Below, piece after piece: positions 17,704 to 27,310 of a DNA stretch of 64,000 nt. Source of the stretch: Pseudopedobacter beijingensis. GTDB lineage: Bacteria; Bacteroidota; Bacteroidia; Sphingobacteriales; Sphingobacteriaceae. Under the pieces are notes generated by a model. It was not told the DNA's origin, did no database searches, and was given only the letters and a program-made list of their open reading frames with translations. Each line of letters opens with the position of its first letter. Position 1 is the first letter of the stretch. Position numbers and translations under genes: made by a program. The DNA is taken from assembly GCF_042678145.1 (NCBI RefSeq), contig NZ_JBHUDG010000003.1, positions 186,001 through 250,000 of the forward strand, written 5' to 3'.

Positions 17704-19716
17704 TTACAGATTAATCCTTTTACATTCTCCACCATTGATCACCACTTGCTGATTAGAATCTGGCAGCACAACTGTATGTTGAGCAGTATCTATGTTTACC
17801 AATAATATGGACGTGCTGCCGTTCTGGTTTTCCCATAATGCTCCTCTTACGGCCGCCGAAGATTCTCCCCAGTTCGGGACATTTAAAACAGGGTTATCTC
17901 CCGTTGGAGTTATTTCTTTTAACATTCTACCGCCTACAAATATATCATGATGTTGTTTCCTGAAGCTGACAAGATCCAACAGAAAATTGGCATTGGCTTT
18001 CATAGCACATGTAACGACGAATGAAGTTCTGCCTCCATTTAATTGGGCACCCCACAATAATGTCAGGGCATTTTTCACCCTATAGCTCATATCATTTTTA
18101 CTGAATATGTAAAAACCATATAACAAAGCCCTGTCGGAATATATTAATGGAAATAAAGGAAGAGGTTTATATTCTGTCCCTGTGGGATAATTTGCCATTA
18201 GAAATAAATCGAACATATCTAAATAAGGCTCTGCGTTCTGCTCTGTTGAGATAATATGACCCGGTTGTAACTTACTCCTAACTTCTGTAAATATATCCCG
18301 ATAACTATCAACCCAAAAAGAACCCCCACCAACAGGATGATTATGATTTTCGTTAAAACAAGCCCGTCCTCTGGCAGATGCCACCTGATCAAAGTACAAT
18401 GCATCGGTACCTAATACATTACCTTGTATTTTATCTGTTAAATCTACAAGGGTATTTTTCCATACAGATGAAGACGGACATATAACAGCATTTGGTGCTT
18501 TTGAGGCGTAAATTTCTACAACTGGCGTTTGGTTTTCGTTAAGAACTACAGCTGACCTGCCTCCCTGAGATTGATAACTTACTGTCGTAGTATCCCACAA
18601 ACGTCCATTTATATAAGGCATAATATGAGACTCTTCACTTTGTATCAAATCAATAAGAGCAGAGAAACCATCTCTAGCAGGAAGATATTCGGGATATTTT
18701 GTATCAAAATCGTAATTATGCCAATAATACCAATGGAAAGATGTTTGTTTACCAAAAGTATCTATAGCTTTTTTAGTTATAGCCAGTTCTTTTTCATTGG
18801 TATGCCCTCCGGTTAACCATAAATCGGAATCAATTAACCATGAGGGAAGGTTTTTATCAGCCATTTTTTTTGCCCCCCATGTTGTTTGAAAACTAAACGG
18901 CCTATACCATGTGATAACGGCTTCTTCCCAACCCTTGTCTGTTAAACCAATAGAAGTAGCCCATGGCAACTCAAATTGCCCATTATTATTCCATATTGCA
19001 GAACTTACAATTTGATTCGACACCTCTATATTACTAGCTGTTACTTTAGAATTAAAGGCTTTAATAGACGCAGTGGGATCATGCGTAGCATAATAAAAAA
19101 CATTATTATTTTCACGAACACTTACCATTTGCACAGTTCCACTACTTGAAGGATAATTGTTTATATGTGTAGAGTTTGCAATAGTCGACAGATCATACTC
19201 AACACCCCAACCTCTTGGCAGGATTAATTTAGAATCATTGGTTTTTGGTAAAGTTATTATCGGAAAAGTAGTTTCTGCTACACTCCAAAGTTGGGGTAAA
19301 GTTGCCCTAATTTTCCATTCAGATAATTTGTTGCTGCTATTTACAGAAACTGTCATATAAATATTAGCTAAAAGACCTCCACTTATAGGGTATTCCCATA
19401 AAAAAACCAATGATTTTTCTCCGGTGCCAGAAAGTTCCTGTACACCTTTATAGGTCGCAGTTTGAGATGTTATTGTTAATTTTTGGCCCTGATTTCCGGC
19501 AACACTCAGTTTCCAAACCAAGTCATTATTGGAAATATTCCAGGTTTTTCCTGCCTGAGAAATATTAAGCAATCTGAGTTTACTATCATTCTCAAACTTC
19601 AGATAAAGGTCCCCATTCTCCAGGTTCACAATATTGCCATTAAAATTTATATTCGGCTGGGCAAAAAGATTCGTAGCCATTATACAAATGGCTAACGATA
19701 ATAATATATTTTTCAT
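17704..19716 (-). CDS. DUF6259-family glycoside hydrolase-like protein
   Basis: A 670-residue secreted protein (signal peptide ends NLFAQ). The N-terminal third is beta-rich (NIVNLENGDLYLKF), like the super-sandwich domain of GH31/GH36-type enzymes. The middle forms a TIM-barrel-like region with WYYWHNYDFDTKYPEYLPAR, MPYINGRLWD, GTDALYFDQVASARGRACF and IISTEQNAEPYLDMFDLF; the Asp in YFDQ and the Glu in STEQN are candidate catalytic residues (inference). DUF6259 proteins are typical PUL members without established activity to my knowledge. It ends 2 bp from the DUF5017 gene start side, in one operon with SusC/SusD. Confidence 0.7.
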   Translation of the reverse strand: MKNILLSLAICIMATNLFAQPNINFNGNIVNLENGDLYLKFENDSKLRLLNISQAGKTWNISNNDLVWKLSVAGNQGQKLTITSQTATYKGVQELSGTGEKSLVFLWEYPISGGLLANIYMTVSVNSSNKLSEWKIRATLPQLWSVAETTFPIITLPKTNDSKLILPRGWGVEYDLSTIANSTHINNYPSSSGTVQMVSVRENNNVFYYATHDPTASIKAFNSKVTASNIEVSNQIVSSAIWNNNGQFELPWATSIGLTDKGWEEAVITWYRPFSFQTTWGAKKMADKNLPSWLIDSDLWLTGGHTNEKELAITKKAIDTFGKQTSFHWYYWHNYDFDTKYPEYLPARDGFSALIDLIQSEESHIMPYINGRLWDTTTVSYQSQGGRSAVVLNENQTPVVEIYASKAPNAVICPSSSVWKNTLVDLTDKIQGNVLGTDALYFDQVASARGRACFNENHNHPVGGGSFWVDSYRDIFTEVRSKLQPGHIISTEQNAEPYLDMFDLFLMANYPTGTEYKPLPLFPLIYSDRALLYGFYIFSKNDMSYRVKNALTLLWGAQLNGGRTSFVVTCAMKANANFLLDLVSFRKQHHDIFVGGRMLKEITPTGDNPVLNVPNWGESSAAVRGALWENQNGSTSILLVNIDTAQHTVVLPDSNQQVVINGGECKRINL

Positions 19717-19718
19717 TT

Positions 19719-20648
19719 TTATTCTGTGATTTTTATTTCGAGTTGCTTAACTATTTCCTTCTGCCCGTAAACACTGGAATTATATGCTACAAACGTACAG
19801 GTATACGTACCCGAATCGTTAAAAACATAACTATACTTTTGGGGCATTGGGGTTCTGTATCCCTTTACAGATATAGGTCTGTCCGGGCCCAATTCTTTTG
19901 TCTCTATATAAATAGGTGGAGAAATAGCCCAAACTTCAACAACTTTACTTCTAAGCACTGTTGGAGTAGTAAACATAATATAGTTATCATAAACCTGACT
20001 TGTCTTTTGATCAGCACTTACAAACTGATCATCGTAAACCAAATTAAACACCTTAGGAGCAGTTATAACACTAATAGTAGAGAATTGCGTAACAGCATTT
20101 AATTTAAATTCATACATATACCAGTTTCTGGCAACTCCTTTAGAAGGATCATTCTTGTATTTGAAAGCAACATACAGAGGTTTAGAAGGATCGGCAGCTT
20201 CAATTAGGTCTACAGTTCCTGAAGAATAGTTATTGGCACTACCCCACGGATTATTTTCTGGTGCAATTTTAAATTTCCCACTTACGTCATTCGTCCAGGT
20301 GGCATTTTTAATATCACCAAAAGTCCCTCCACCGTTATAATCTGTAGAAGTCCATACCGATAACATATCGGGTTGTGTATTATAAGTCACATTAGTTTTA
20401 AATGAAGTTGGCATTCCGCTTGTCTGAGAAATCCGTCCATCCAAAAACGCATAGTCATGTAATGGCTCTCCAGAATAAAAAGAGATCTGGTCTGCTTTCC
20501 CCGTAAAATCAAAGACCACTTCTTCTCCGACTTTATAGACTAAAGACTCGGTTTTGACATTAAAATCCGGTACACCAACCTCGGCATCCCTATTGCAGGC
20601 AGCTATACTTAAAGCGCCCATTAACAGCACATAAATATTTATTTTCAT
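19719..20648 (-). CDS. DUF5017 surface lipoprotein (SusE-like glycan-binding position)
   Basis: A 309-residue lipoprotein with lipobox ALSIAAC. The pattern YKVGEEVVFDFTGKADQISFYSGE is a PKD-like N-terminal domain typical of DUF5017 proteins, followed by a jelly-roll-like domain containing WTSTDYNGG and NPWGSANNYSSG. Encoded directly after SusD, where PULs carry SusE/F-type surface glycan-binding proteins, so it probably holds the substrate at the cell surface. The start is placed at the Met three codons inside the longest frame. Confidence 0.78.
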   Translation of the reverse strand: MKINIYVLLMGALSIAACNRDAEVGVPDFNVKTESLVYKVGEEVVFDFTGKADQISFYSGEPLHDYAFLDGRISQTSGMPTSFKTNVTYNTQPDMLSVWTSTDYNGGGTFGDIKNATWTNDVSGKFKIAPENNPWGSANNYSSGTVDLIEAADPSKPLYVAFKYKNDPSKGVARNWYMYEFKLNAVTQFSTISVITAPKVFNLVYDDQFVSADQKTSQVYDNYIMFTTPTVLRSKVVEVWAISPPIYIETKELGPDRPISVKGYRTPMPQKYSYVFNDSGTYTCTFVAYNSSVYGQKEIVKQLEIKITE

Positions 20649-20664
20649 ACTTAACAAGTTTATA

Positions 20665-22260
20665 CTACCACCCTATATTTTGAGTCAACTCTCTATTTAC
20701 ACCTATTTCATAAGCGGGAACGGGCCAAACAATATCCCGAGGAGATACATTTTTAAAATACCTGATTGCATGATCCATACTACTGGGCAATCCAGAGTCC
20801 TGAGCATTTTTCAGCGCTTTCTCCATATTAACACCAAATAAATTCCATCTCACCAAATCTCCTTTTCTCAGACATTCAAAAGAAAGCTCCCTTGACCTTT
20901 CATCTTGCAGCTCTTCTCTAAAACTTTTCTGATCCAACCCGGACAAGTCAAATTCATTTATATTGACAGATCCTGATAACAACTTTCCAAACCCTCTTCT
21001 TCTCACTAAATTAATGGCATCGTACGCTTCGGGGGTTGGGCCATTAATTTCATTTTCTGCCTCTGCCAACATGAGCAATACATCTGCATATCTTAAAACC
21101 GGAAAATTGATAGGTGTATATTGGTTATCTTTAGGTGTTACCACTTCATACTTCCTTCGATATTTACCACAATTTCTTTGATAAATCTCATTGATAGTTC
21201 GATTTGTTTCTACAGCAGGATTACCAGATACAGAAAAAGGAGCCATGGTCCAATCCCTTCTCAGATCTCTTGATGTTAACGAAGCAGGAGAATCATATTT
21301 CTTCCATAAAACACCTGTTCCATTAACCATACCTAATGAATAACCATAATTAGCATCCGCTCCGGTATATCTGATTCCATTATAGGCCCCTATTTGGCCG
21401 CCTTCTTTAAAAGTCCCCCTATTATTTCCCCAATATTCTATTTCCCAGATACTTTCTTTAATATCATATAGATCTGCAGAATAGTTGATAAAAACCTGTT
21501 CGAAACTAGGATTTAAAGCATGCGCTGCTTCTTGATCATTAATCACTTTCTCTGCCCATTTCTTTGCTTCTCTATATCCCTCGGAGTCATATACAGGATA
21601 ACCCGCTCTAAATAAATTTACTCGCGCTAAAACTCCTCTTACTGCCGATTTATTGATACGACCTCCAAAACCGACCTGAGATGCGGACAAGACCAATTCT
21701 TCAGCTTTTTCCATATCGACAATAATTTCTTTATACACCTGACTGGCGGGGGTTCTCGGAACTCTGACCTGCTGAGTAGGTTCTGTTACATAAGGAACAT
21801 CTCCAAAATTGCTTACCAGTAAAAAGTAGAAGTAAGATCTTAGGAATAACGTTTCTCCTTTAATAGCATCTCTACTTTCTTTAGAAATTGACTGTGGTTT
21901 ATCTATATTAGCCAAAAGCAGATTTGCGCGATATATCCCCGTATAACAGGTACTCCAAAAATCAGCAACATTAGGATCTACTGAAGGAACAACATATACT
22001 TTCACTCCATCGTACGTATTTACCACATTATAAAAACCATCTTCTCCATCTAAGCCCATCCGTTGCATCTCCCTTCCATAGAGAGTATAGTGTGCCAAAG
22101 TAGAATATATTGCATTTAATGCATATTTCACTTGGGTTTCAGTCGTGTAATAATTAGTGGATGTCAAATAATCTTCCGGCTTTGTGTCGATAAATTTATT
22201 GCAGGAAGCAATTGAGTTTAACAAACATATTAAACCGAATGCTTTTATATAATATTTCAT
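20665..22260 (-). CDS. SusD/RagB-family nutrient-binding outer-membrane lipoprotein
   Basis: A 531-residue protein with lipobox NSIASC and the usual start of the mature chain (NKFIDTKPEDYLT). Typical SusD blocks follow: YALNAIYSTLAHY, GETLFLRSYFYFLLV, RGVLARVNLFRAGYP, and PVLRYADVLLMLAEAENEI near the C-terminal part, ending VPAYEIGVNRELTQNIGW. It forms the lid of the SusCD glycan importer. The frame is open for 27 codons upstream, overlapping the SusC gene; the ATG at 22260 is chosen since the signal peptide starts there (the ATG at 22269 is the alternative). Confidence 0.95.
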   Translation of the reverse strand: MKYYIKAFGLICLLNSIASCNKFIDTKPEDYLTSTNYYTTETQVKYALNAIYSTLAHYTLYGREMQRMGLDGEDGFYNVVNTYDGVKVYVVPSVDPNVADFWSTCYTGIYRANLLLANIDKPQSISKESRDAIKGETLFLRSYFYFLLVSNFGDVPYVTEPTQQVRVPRTPASQVYKEIIVDMEKAEELVLSASQVGFGGRINKSAVRGVLARVNLFRAGYPVYDSEGYREAKKWAEKVINDQEAAHALNPSFEQVFINYSADLYDIKESIWEIEYWGNNRGTFKEGGQIGAYNGIRYTGADANYGYSLGMVNGTGVLWKKYDSPASLTSRDLRRDWTMAPFSVSGNPAVETNRTINEIYQRNCGKYRRKYEVVTPKDNQYTPINFPVLRYADVLLMLAEAENEINGPTPEAYDAINLVRRRGFGKLLSGSVNINEFDLSGLDQKSFREELQDERSRELSFECLRKGDLVRWNLFGVNMEKALKNAQDSGLPSSMDHAIRYFKNVSPRDIVWPVPAYEIGVNRELTQNIGW

Positions 22261-22279
22261 ATTTATCATTTTTACCCCC

Positions 22280-25200
22280 TTATAATGTTGCTTTAATACC
22301 AAAAACAATTGTCTTTGCCCTCGGGTAGGCCGACCAATCAAAACCTGGTGTAAGTACAGAGTTTCTTACAGAAACCTCTGGATCCATTCCCGAATAATTC
22401 GTCCAGGTAATTAAATTTTGCGCCGTTGCATTCAGAATTAATTGCTTGATTTTTATAGATTTAAGATATTTATCTGGTATAGAATAACTTAAAGAAATTG
22501 TTTTTAACCTTAAATAAGATCCATCTTCAACATTCTTGGAGGAATACCGTCCTAAAGGACCTTGCCCTCCTGCTCTGAAATTTGTATTACTAGGATTTTC
22601 CGGTGTCCACCTATCTGCATAACTGGCATATTGGTTTCTTCCTGTAACCGGCCGCCCTCCTTCAAAATAAATCCGGTTAGCATTGAATAAATCATTACCA
22701 TAAGACCACTGAAAAAACGTACTTAATTCAATTCCTTTATAGGTAAATGTATTAGTTATTCCTCCCATATGAATAGGCATTGGATTTCCTATAATAGTCT
22801 CATCATACTCGTTAATTGTACCATCATTATTTATGTCTTTATACTTAATATCTCCAGGTTTAACATCAGATGGCGAACCAGATCCGTAATCAGGTATATT
22901 TTTCTTCAGATTGTAATCTCTTTGATTATGCGGTATAGTCGGGTCACTATTATTTTGCCAGGTAAAATCATCTACCTGATACACTCCATCAAAAATATAA
23001 CCTAAAAACATAGCTGCCTGCTGACCAACCTGTGCAGCATAAAGAAACGACTGATTATGGATAGCATCCCAGGTTACCAGAGAATACAAACTACTCTCAT
23101 CATTTGTTAAAGAGTTTATAATGTTTTTATTGAAACTAATATTAAACCCTGTACTCCAACTAAATTTTTTGGTTTTTATATTTTGTGTATTTAATGTAAG
23201 CTCCAAACCGTCATTTTGGAGCTCGCCAACATTCATATAATTCTTCTTAAATCCTGTATGAGACGGCATATTTGCATTTAAAAGAAGATCTACTGTTTTT
23301 TTACGATAAATATCTGCCACAAACTCTATTCTGTTATTGAACAAAGACAAGTCTAATCCAAAATCTAACTGTTTGGTGGTCTCCCATTTCAACAAGTCAT
23401 TTCCAGGGCTACCCGGATAATATCCATATTGTGGTTCGCCGTTCTGAAAGGAATAAGCTTCGGCAATATTTGTAGCAATAATAGTTGGCAAGTAGGCAAA
23501 ATCAGAAACACGATTATTGCCTGTTAATCCGTAACTCACTCTTAACTTGGCGTCGGAAACGAATTTCAGTTTTTTCATGAATTCTTCTTTATTTATTCTC
23601 CATGCAAAGGCACCAGAGGGGAAGTAGCCCCACCTATTATCTACAGGAAATTTAGAAGACCCGTCTGCCCTAAATGTGGCTGTTAATAAATATTTGGATT
23701 TAAAATCATAATTAGCCCTACCAAAAAAAGAGTTAATGCGATTCTTGCTAAAAGTCAATTTTGTAGAAGATGGTAATCCGTCATCCATGCCAGACAAGCC
23801 TAATGATTCTTCGGGAACAAACTGTGTACTATAACCATAATTCCTGGAAGCACTTTCATAAAAGTCTGTACCCAGCATAACATTCAGGTTATGCATATTA
23901 TTAAACTTTCTTTTATAGGTTAAAAATGTAGATGATTTCCACATATTAATTTTAGTAATAGCCATATCTCCCTGACTTCCTCTATTGTTAGGATTTCTAG
24001 GAGTACCTCTGCTGGTAAGCGAGTTGTAAAAACCAGAAGTTTCAACTTCGTAAGCCATAAATGCACCCGTAGTACGTAATGTCAGATAAGGATTAATATT
24101 ATAATCAACATACGCATTGGCTGTCAAGTTAATTTTTCTGTTTCTCCGATCTTCATTCTTTACAGATACTACCGGATTAATGAGATAGCTGGAAGGCTCA
24201 CTTTCGCTATCAAAATCTGCATCCAATAGTTGATCGTCAATCATACCTATATCCTCTTTTCCCGAAACCGGCCTATACCCCCAAACACTGTACATTAAAT
24301 AGTCAAAGCCATGGGTAGATAAACCAGAAATGAGCTTACCCGTAGATGGGTTATTTGAATAGTTAGTAACAATACCTGTTTTGAGTTTCTTATTGATGGT
24401 TTGGTCTAATGCCAAACGAGCAGTTACCCTATTAGAATTACTATTAATAACCACTCCCTGCTGACTGTATATAGAGCTTGAAAGCGAGTATCTGGTATTA
24501 GTATTACCCCCTCTCATACTTATCTCGTGAATACCTGTATAACCATTACGAAATACCTGATCTTGCCAATTTATACCGGGGATATTTCTATAATCATCTA
24601 AAGTATGTCCATTCGCTTTATAAAACGGACTCGTCTTAGGCAAATCAGCAGGTGTATAAAGATTCTGGATGGTTTCAGAATAATTTGTTCTTTCCAGTTC
24701 ATACCTTACAAACTCGTAAGGATTCATCATTTCTACACGTTTAGTGATATTCTGCAAACCAAAAGAACCGTTATATTGAATCTGAGGTAAGCCTATTTTT
24801 CCTTTTTTAGTTTCTATCACTACTACACCATTGGCACCTCTCGCACCATAAATAGCCGTTGCAGAAGCATCCTTTAATACAGTTATAGATTCAATATCAT
24901 TCATATTGAGACTGGAAGCATCAAAAGATTCTATAGGGAAGTCATCAATTACATATAGCGGAGATGTGCTTTGGGTAAGTGATCCAGCCCCCCTGATCAC
25001 AATATTTATCCCCTCGGAACCTGGTTGCCCATCATTCGAAGAAACCTGCACACCCGCTAATCTGCCTGCCAAGGCCATATCAAAAGACATTACCGGTGCT
25101 TTAACAAGTTCATTCATTTTAACTTGAGACACGGCACCTGTTATATCGCGCTTGTTTACACTCCCGTAACCTATTACCACGGTTTCATTCAGCTTTTGCA

Positions 25201-25813
25201 CATTTGCTTTCAATACAACGTTGATATGGCTTTTATCACTGGCATTAACCTCCTGAGTGGTATACCCTAAAAAACTAAACACCAATACCGCATTACCTAC
25301 AGGTGCATTTAACGAATAATTTCCCTTGCCATCCGCTCGGGTAAAAACAGATGAATTTTTAAGGCTCACCATTACATCTGCTATGGGCTCCCCTTTTTCA
25401 TCCGCTACATTTCCTGTAATCTTTTTTTGTTGTCGCAATAGCCCTATATCCGTTTTCCTACTAATAATGATTGATTTATTATTGATCACATATTTATAAG
25501 GCAGGTTTAAAAGGCATTTATCCAGTGTTTCAGAAACACCCAAATTTTTAACAGACACAGATATATTTTTAGCATCTCTAAAAACATCCGAATTTATAAT
25601 AAAATTATACCCGGTTTGTTCTTGTATAATACCTATAATCTCTTTTAGAGTAGCATTTTTTTTCTCGAATGTCAACTTTTGAGCATAAGTATCACCAAAA
25701 GCATGAAATGTAAATGCTAACGCAAGCAGAATTGTTAACTTCATAATTAAAAAGCACTTCCTGATATCGTATTTCGCCCAGCAACTGGACAAAAACATAC
25801 TTTTTTTGTACAT
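22280..25813 (-). CDS. SusC/RagA-family TonB-linked outer-membrane transporter with STN domain
   Basis: A 1177-residue TonB-dependent transporter. An N-terminal region with the signal peptide (LLALAFTFHAFGDTYAQ) precedes an STN secretin/TonB short domain (ATLKEIIGIIQEQTGYNF), then a carboxypeptidase-regulatory-like domain (GNVADEKGEPIADVMVSLK), the plug (GYGSVNKRDITGAVSQV ... NGVVVIETKKGK), and the 22-strand barrel. The STN domain fits signalling through the FecR/ECF sigma pair encoded just upstream. It imports oligosaccharides with SusD. The start may be the ATG at 25744; many family members carry the longer N-terminus. Confidence 0.95.
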   Translation of the reverse strand: MYKKSMFLSSCWAKYDIRKCFLIMKLTILLALAFTFHAFGDTYAQKLTFEKKNATLKEIIGIIQEQTGYNFIINSDVFRDAKNISVSVKNLGVSETLDKCLLNLPYKYVINNKSIIISRKTDIGLLRQQKKITGNVADEKGEPIADVMVSLKNSSVFTRADGKGNYSLNAPVGNAVLVFSFLGYTTQEVNASDKSHINVVLKANVQKLNETVVIGYGSVNKRDITGAVSQVKMNELVKAPVMSFDMALAGRLAGVQVSSNDGQPGSEGINIVIRGAGSLTQSTSPLYVIDDFPIESFDASSLNMNDIESITVLKDASATAIYGARGANGVVVIETKKGKIGLPQIQYNGSFGLQNITKRVEMMNPYEFVRYELERTNYSETIQNLYTPADLPKTSPFYKANGHTLDDYRNIPGINWQDQVFRNGYTGIHEISMRGGNTNTRYSLSSSIYSQQGVVINSNSNRVTARLALDQTINKKLKTGIVTNYSNNPSTGKLISGLSTHGFDYLMYSVWGYRPVSGKEDIGMIDDQLLDADFDSESEPSSYLINPVVSVKNEDRRNRKINLTANAYVDYNINPYLTLRTTGAFMAYEVETSGFYNSLTSRGTPRNPNNRGSQGDMAITKINMWKSSTFLTYKRKFNNMHNLNVMLGTDFYESASRNYGYSTQFVPEESLGLSGMDDGLPSSTKLTFSKNRINSFFGRANYDFKSKYLLTATFRADGSSKFPVDNRWGYFPSGAFAWRINKEEFMKKLKFVSDAKLRVSYGLTGNNRVSDFAYLPTIIATNIAEAYSFQNGEPQYGYYPGSPGNDLLKWETTKQLDFGLDLSLFNNRIEFVADIYRKKTVDLLLNANMPSHTGFKKNYMNVGELQNDGLELTLNTQNIKTKKFSWSTGFNISFNKNIINSLTNDESSLYSLVTWDAIHNQSFLYAAQVGQQAAMFLGYIFDGVYQVDDFTWQNNSDPTIPHNQRDYNLKKNIPDYGSGSPSDVKPGDIKYKDINNDGTINEYDETIIGNPMPIHMGGITNTFTYKGIELSTFFQWSYGNDLFNANRIYFEGGRPVTGRNQYASYADRWTPENPSNTNFRAGGQGPLGRYSSKNVEDGSYLRLKTISLSYSIPDKYLKSIKIKQLILNATAQNLITWTNYSGMDPEVSVRNSVLTPGFDWSAYPRAKTIVFGIKATL

Positions 25814-25863
25814 TTGGAATAGTCGTTAAGAGTTCAAACAAAATATTTAATGACGAAAAAACG

Positions 25864-25887
25864 CACCCGGTACTGGCCTATCGGGTG
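25864..25887. terminator. Hairpin between fecR and susC
   Basis: CACCCG (25864-25869) and CGGGTG (25882-25887) form a 6 bp stem with T-runs on both outer sides. It lies about 50 nt upstream of the SusC start in the direction of transcription. It may terminate or attenuate transcription coming from sigma/FecR, leaving SusC on its own promoter. Confidence 0.45.
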
Positions 25888-25913
25888 TTTTTGTATTCGA
25901 CTAAAGGTTATAA

Positions 25914-26042
25914 TCAAACAAGCCTACGGATAAATGGAAGCGAAGCTGTCTGGAATTTCAAAGCATTCTTTACTCTAACATTTCCCCCATTAAGAACCAT
26001 GTCGCTAATGAGCTCTCGATAAACTGTATTCATTCTTTTCAT
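25914..26042 (-). CDS. Candidate 42-residue ORF between fecR and susC
   Basis: An ATG frame starting 18 nt after the FecR stop codon and reading MKRMNTVYRELISDM to the end RLV. Composition is mixed and basic with no signal peptide or membrane helix. A frame this long can arise by chance, so it is only a candidate; I do not recognise it. Confidence 0.2.
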   Translation of the reverse strand: MKRMNTVYRELISDMVLNGGNVRVKNALKFQTASLPFIRRLV

Positions 26043-26059
26043 TTGATTAGGTTTTATTT

Positions 26060-27217
26060 TTATAAGTCTATAATTACAATTGATTTATTGTTATCTTTTT
26101 CTGATTTAATAATCTTAAATTTCAATCTACTGGCTAACTCAATACTCCCCAAAAGTTCTTCCAGGCTCTCGGTACGTAATACTTTCCCATAAAATCTCTC
26201 GTCTTCTACCTGATTCTTGTATTGAACCTCTATATTATACCATCTCGCAATCCTTTCCATAATGCTTTTTATGCTTTCATCTTCAAAGAAAAAGTAACCA
26301 TTTCTCCACGCCAAAGCAGCTTCTAAATTTGCCTTTACTACCCTAAATCTGCCATCTTCTTTTAGCTCTCCTTTTTCACCCGGCACCAAAAGGACCTTAC
26401 TTTCCGAAGTTATTAATTCAACAGCCCCCTCTGCCAATGTAGTTGTTACATTTTTATAGCTATTCACATTAAATTGTGTTCCTAAGACCTTAATTTCAAT
26501 CCCCTTAGAAAAGACCTTAAAGGGTACTTCCTTATTTTTTGCTACTTCAAAATAAGCTTCGCCAACTAGCTCTACTCTTCTTTCTTTATCTGTAAAAGCT
26601 ACCGGAAATTTCAATGAAGATTCTGAATTTAACCAGACTTTAGTACCATCTGGCAGCACCAATTGGTATTCTCCACCTCTAAGTGTACGAATAGAGTTAT
26701 ATGCCCCATCGTTTTTTCTGACACCTGTATGATCATTGTAAACCAATTCACCTCTTTCGGATTTTTTAAAACTTCCTGAAATCACATCATTCAGAGAAAA
26801 ATCCCCTTTTATGGTATCTAAAATAATCTGATCTCCGCTTGCAAGCGTAAGTATAGTTTTCGCGCTATCATTATATAGATGTCCATTCTCAGCTAGTTTT
26901 GTCTGCTGCTTTATAAGATTTTTATTAAAATTATTAGGTAGAAAAAAATAAGAAATGCTAAACATCCCCATTACCAAACATGCAGCTGCTAAATAGTATC
27001 TTATTTTAGTTCTTATTCTGTCCGCTACAATATTACTTCTGAGTTTGCTGTATATTCTTTGATTACGTTCTGTTACTTGTTCTTCCCCGGTGAGATCGAG
27101 GTTGTAAAAATGGAACAAGAAATCATCTTGCACATCCTCCAGCATTCTTTGCTCATCTTCTGAGCACTTTCCTGCCAAAAACCTTTCGTATAATAAAATG
27201 TATTCTTCCTCAGACAT
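26060..27217 (-). CDS. FecR-family anti-sigma factor
   Basis: A 385-residue membrane regulator. The cytoplasmic N-terminus (SEEEYILLYERFLAGKCSEDE) binds the sigma factor; one membrane helix follows (AAACLVMGMFSISYFF). The periplasmic FecR domain has LPDGTKVWLNSESSLKFP, VELVGEAYFEVAKN and GTQFNVNSY, and ends with a DUF4974 domain (ALAWRNGYFFFEDESIKSIM). It relays binding of substrate by the STN-bearing SusC transporter to the sigma factor. The start MSEEEYI is chosen over a frame 16 codons longer that lacks a good start context. Confidence 0.92.
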   Translation of the reverse strand: MSEEEYILLYERFLAGKCSEDEQRMLEDVQDDFLFHFYNLDLTGEEQVTERNQRIYSKLRSNIVADRIRTKIRYYLAAACLVMGMFSISYFFLPNNFNKNLIKQQTKLAENGHLYNDSAKTILTLASGDQIILDTIKGDFSLNDVISGSFKKSERGELVYNDHTGVRKNDGAYNSIRTLRGGEYQLVLPDGTKVWLNSESSLKFPVAFTDKERRVELVGEAYFEVAKNKEVPFKVFSKGIEIKVLGTQFNVNSYKNVTTTLAEGAVELITSESKVLLVPGEKGELKEDGRFRVVKANLEAALAWRNGYFFFEDESIKSIMERIARWYNIEVQYKNQVEDERFYGKVLRTESLEELLGSIELASRLKFKIIKSEKDNNKSIVIIDL

Positions 27218-27310
27218 TCTTCGTTTGCATTTATATAGTAGTACCTGATTTTTACAAGCACACACACAATTTGTAAAAAAAATGTCCTTATCTTAATTAA
27301 GATTTAATAC

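Noticed and set aside
17532..17735. 67-codon minus-strand frame overlapping the end of the DUF6259 gene
   Set aside because: Another frame over the same DNA (17513-17665) matches the esterase C-terminus; this one has no recognisable pattern.
20665..22341. SusD starting inside the susC gene
   Set aside because: The extra N-terminal residues overlap susC and precede the lipoprotein signal; the ATG at 22260 or 22269 fits better.
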